DNA from: Candidatus Cloacimonadota bacterium
Lineage (GTDB): Bacteria; Cloacimonadota; Cloacimonadia; Cloacimonadales; TCS61
Assembly: GCA_030592835.1 (NCBI GenBank)
Contig: JAUVIJ010000083.1
Coordinates: forward strand, 1-8,049
DNA: 8,049 nt
Direction of reading: 5' to 3'
The translations under genes were made by a program, and so were the position numbers. The notes under the pieces were generated by a model. That model ran no database searches, was not told where the DNA came from, and saw nothing but the letters and a program-made list of their open reading frames with translations. Numbering within the stretch: the first letter of the stretch is position 1; every line of letters begins with the position of its first letter. Below, in pieces: positions 6,201 to 8,049 of this stretch.

Positions 6201-7102
6201 TGGATATTATCAGACTTAATCCCAGAGTAAAAAAGGCTATTTTAGAAAAAAAACCGATTCTTGTCTTGGAATCTACCTTGATTTCTCATGGCTTACCTTA
6301 TCCGGACAATCTGGAATTAATGAAAGAGGTGTTTCAGATTTGTGATCGAATGAAGGTTGTACCCGCTGTAATTGGAATTATCAACGGACAGATTATTGTT
6401 GGGCTCGATCAGAATGAGATCAAAATACTGGCCACTTCCGAAGAAGTCTGTAAGGTTTCGGGCAGAGATCTGGGTTTAGTTGTTAATCAGAAAAAGAACG
6501 GAGCGACTACGGTTTCTGCTACAATTATGGTTGCAGTCAGTGCAGGGTTGAAAGTATTTGCAACTGGTGGGATTGGCGGAGTTCATCGAGGAGCGGAATC
6601 ATCCTTTGATATTTCAGCTGACCTGATAGAGCTTTCCCGAAATTCCATGATTGTGATTTCTTCCGGAGCAAAAGCTATTCTAGATCTGAAAAAAACTTTG
6701 GAATACCTCGAAACCTTCGGTGTTCAAGTACTGGGATTTCAAACCGGGAGTTTTCCTGCATTTTACTCGAGAAAATCCAAATTCGCCGTACCGGAAATCG
6801 GTACAGTCAAAGCAGTAGTCGATATATTTAAATGCAATGTAAAAACAGGTATTAAAAGCAGTCTTCTGGTTACCAATCCTGTACCTTTAGAATATGATAT
6901 TTCTCCTGATATTATGGAAAATTATATAAGGAAAGCGATATCTGAAGCTGAAGAAAAAAAAGTTGGTGGGCAGAAATTAACACCGTTCCTGCTTGGAAGA
7001 ATCGTAGAGTTGTCCCGTGGTAGATCTCTAAAGGTTAACAAAGCCTTGATCAAAAACAATGTCGAACTGGGATGTGAAATTTCCAGGGAGTATTATTCAT
7101 AA
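6200..7102 (+). CDS. psuG: Pseudouridine-5'-phosphate glycosidase
   Basis: PsuG splits pseudouridine 5'-phosphate into uracil and ribose 5-phosphate (reversibly), in the salvage of pseudouridine from RNA turnover. The 300-residue protein matches the family end to end: LESTLISHGLPYP at 23-35 with the catalytic Glu E24, PAVIGIINGQ at 55-64, KVSGRDL at 85-91, GATTVSATI at 101-109, the hallmark ATGGIGGVHRGAE at 121-133, DISADL at 137-142, AKAILD at 157-162 with K158 in the place of the Schiff-base lysine, TLEYLE, FPAFYSR, and GGQKLTPFLLGRI near the C-terminus. Its ATG begins inside the rlpA stop (TAATG), so translation is probably coupled. The usual partner, a PfkB-type pseudouridine kinase (PsuK), is not in the window. 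Confidence 0.95.
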   Translation: MDIIRLNPRVKKAILEKKPILVLESTLISHGLPYPDNLELMKEVFQICDRMKVVPAVIGIINGQIIVGLDQNEIKILATSEEVCKVSGRDLGLVVNQKKNGATTVSATIMVAVSAGLKVFATGGIGGVHRGAESSFDISADLIELSRNSMIVISSGAKAILDLKKTLEYLETFGVQVLGFQTGSFPAFYSRKSKFAVPEIGTVKAVVDIFKCNVKTGIKSSLLVTNPVPLEYDISPDIMENYIRKAISEAEEKKVGGQKLTPFLLGRIVELSRGRSLKVNKALIKNNVELGCEISREYYS

Positions 7103-7404
7103 ATTTTTCAGTTCGAAAATATAATCCCGAAAAAGATAAGAAAGCAACACATGGAATTTGGGAAGAAGTAGGCTGGCTGGAGAAAGGCAAATATAATGTA
7201 ACAATTGGCAAAAGATCATTTTCTAAAAAAGGTTTTTCCAGTTTTCTACCATTATTAAAAGCATCTATAAGCAGTTTTACTCGTTTATGGCTGGGAGTTA
7301 AACTGGCAACAGGTCTATCTGTAACCGAAGATCTTCAAGCTTCGGACCGATTACTGAATGATCTCAACAAGATATTGCTATTATCAAATCCAAGACCGGA
7401 TTAG
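7099..7404 (+). pseudogene. GNAT acetyltransferase-like ORF without a normal start codon, probably a remnant
   Basis: This frame is open from 7078 to the TAG at 7402-7404 (about 108 codons, long for such AT-rich DNA) but contains no ATG or GTG, and its only TTG is near the 3' end. The best start is ATA at 7099: AGGGAG lies eight bases upstream and it overlaps the psuG stop as ATAA, just where an ATGA overlap would be expected. The first 28 residues (FSVRKYNPEKDKK...GIWEEVGWLEKG) resemble the N-terminal alpha-1 region of GNAT acetyltransferases. A later VTIGKRSFSKKGFSSF block loosely recalls the acetyl-CoA-binding VTTSRxARKxG segment but arrives far too early, so an internal deletion is likely. 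The 100-residue length is well under a GNAT domain. I favour a decayed gene; a genuine small protein with an AUA start is the alternative. Confidence 0.42.
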
Positions 7405-7450
7405 GAATTTTAACCCAGATAATGCAGTAGATATTTTTAAATAGCAGCAT

Positions 7451-7475
7451 TAAGCCTTAGGCTTATAAATCTTTT
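7451..7475 (+). terminator. Possible intrinsic terminator after psuG and the GNAT-like ORF
   Basis: A perfect 6-bp stem TAAGCC/GGCTTA with a TTA loop (7451-7465) is followed by TAAATCTTTTG. The stem is short and only half G-C, and the T-run is brief and delayed, so it would be a weak terminator. The opposite strand has no T-run after the stem. Confidence 0.35.
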
Positions 7476-7488
7476 GTGTGTGAATGAA

Positions 7489-7538
7489 TTACAAAATTGA
7501 TTCTGAATATCTTTATGATATGCAGGAAAATTTTGTAA
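7489..7538. other. Long imperfect hairpin inside the convergent spacer
   Basis: TTACAAAATT (7489-7498) pairs with AATTTTGTAA (7529-7538); inside this, TTCTG and ATATC pair with GATAT and CAGGAA around a five-base TTTAT loop, with one mismatch and a small bulge. The stem is about 20 bp in total. No T-run follows on either strand, so it does not read as a simple terminator. Confidence 0.55.
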
Positions 7539-7596
7539 CCCATCACCCTATAAAATATTACCATTCATTATTAAACCTCTATTGCATTATCTGGGT

Positions 7597-8049
7597 TTAA
7601 TTACTTTTATGATGATCTTTTAGATGTCCTCTGATATCAACCAGGATTTTAAAGACAACCAGTAATATTATAGCAAAAATATTCTGCTTCAGAGCTAGAA
7701 CCAAAAAGCCACTAAATATAATTACCAAATGCAGGATTACTATTCTTTTGTAGGGTTTGAACATCAGTTCTTTAACAGAAGTGCTTTCATATTCCTTTTT
7801 TCCGATATAGTTCCAGAAAAAGGAAAAACCGTGACTGCCCAAGATCAGCAGAGCAGCCAATCCCAGGTTATTGAAACGAAGAATATTCAGGATCAGATCC
7901 GGGGTCGGGAATTTGGAGGAATTTACCAAACCTTTTGCAAACAGTGCTATGACAAATATTCCATGCACTCCAGTGAACATTCCATAATGAATAGTAAAAA
8001 AAGGAATGAAAAATATTTTAGCAAACCAACTAACTATGTTGTTAACATC
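7597..8049 (-). CDS. DUF6498-type integral membrane protein, C-terminal part (runs off right edge)
   Basis: The frame is open from the stop at 7597-7599 to the window edge, giving 150 residues. An internal ATG at 7980 is not the true start: it has no ribosome binding site, and the codons upstream encode conserved-looking sequence (KIFFIPFFTIHYG) running straight into GMFTGVHGIF. The pattern of a His-containing helix (HYGxFxxVHGxF), a second helix with SHGFSFFWNYIG, then the STSVKELMFKPYKRIVILH block and a C-terminal DIRGHLKDH matches, as I recall it, the DUF6498 family, whose function is unknown. Four membrane helices are visible: about 11-37, 60-80, 102-120 and 122-137. The recurring His residues (21, 29, 73, 107, 142) could bind metal or haem, which is speculation. 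It converges on psuG and shares the 3' inverted repeat. Confidence 0.75.
   Translation of the reverse strand, partial: DVNNIVSWFAKIFFIPFFTIHYGMFTGVHGIFVIALFAKGLVNSSKFPTPDLILNILRFNNLGLAALLILGSHGFSFFWNYIGKKEYESTSVKELMFKPYKRIVILHLVIIFSGFLVLALKQNIFAIILLVVFKILVDIRGHLKDHHKSN

Larger units (their letters stand above)
7409..7600. repeat. Inverted repeat framing a structured 192-nt spacer between converging genes
   Basis: The arms are 7409-7431 and 7578-7600, 23 nt each: 21 Watson-Crick pairs, one G-T and one T-T mismatch, with an uninterrupted 15-bp core AACCCAGATAATGCA (7412-7426) matched by 7583-7597. Inside are nested smaller inverted repeats: TAAGCC/GGCTTA (7451-7465), TTACAAAATT/AATTTTGTAA (7489-7538) and AATGAA (7483-7488)/TTCATT (7564-7569). 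The left arm begins five bases after the stop of the GNAT-like ORF; the right arm covers the stop codon of the DUF6498 gene. No coding frame or target-site duplication is evident. It could be a two-way transcription end, a structured RNA or a small non-autonomous repeat. Confidence 0.75.

Noticed and set aside
7409..7600. A miniature transposon (MITE) with terminal inverted repeats
   Set aside because: The arms are convincing, but no target-site duplication flanks them, no transposase is near, and the arms coincide with gene ends. Kept as an inverted repeat of unknown nature.
7597..7980. A complete 127-residue membrane protein starting at the ATG at 7980
   Set aside because: No ribosome binding site precedes it, and the frame stays open with family-like sequence to the window edge, so the gene is longer and truncated by the window.

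Overview
The window is AT-rich bacterial chromosome holding eight recognisable genes, one decayed-looking ORF and one structured non-coding segment. A lipoprotein-type RlpA and a diaminopimelate (DAP) pathway point to a diderm (Gram-negative) bacterium with DAP peptidoglycan. The AT-rich base use, the short DapB, the PAS/REC signalling proteins and the AT-rich leaders fit the FCB group (Bacteroidota or Cloacimonadota-like lineages). That placement is inference from general impression; no taxonomic marker gene is present.

Left and centre (1-5632), all on the minus strand and read right to left: an M20 di-zinc aminopeptidase of the peptidase T-like type, dapB, dapF, a cytosolic REC-PAS-PAS histidine kinase, a stand-alone Rcp1-type response regulator, a small single-pass membrane protein and the start of dapA, which runs off the left edge. 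Gaps are 5-65 nt, so most or all of this could be one transcription unit. DapA and DapB make tetrahydrodipicolinate and DapF makes meso-DAP for cell wall and lysine. A two-component module is wedged between dapF and dapA. The DapF homologue keeps both catalytic cysteines but has lost several residues that normally hold the far end of the substrate.

Right-centre (5757-7404), plus strand and divergent from the block above: an RlpA-like lipoprotein with a double-psi beta-barrel and no SPOR domain, then psuG (pseudouridine-5'-phosphate glycosidase) starting inside the rlpA stop codon (TAATG). A 100-codon ORF follows that overlaps the psuG stop, has a good ribosome binding site but no ATG/GTG/TTG, and looks like the front of a GNAT acetyltransferase. 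It is probably a remnant.

Right end: a non-coding stretch (about 7405-7596) is framed by a 23-nt inverted repeat whose arms abut the stop codons of the two converging genes. It encloses further hairpins, one of them a possible terminator. The minus-strand gene beyond it encodes a DUF6498-type membrane protein that is open through the right edge, so only its C-terminal part is present.

I found no mobile element with a transposase, CRISPR array, tRNA, rRNA or defence system. The most unusual items are the paired 3' repeat, the divergent DapF and the possible AUA-start ORF.
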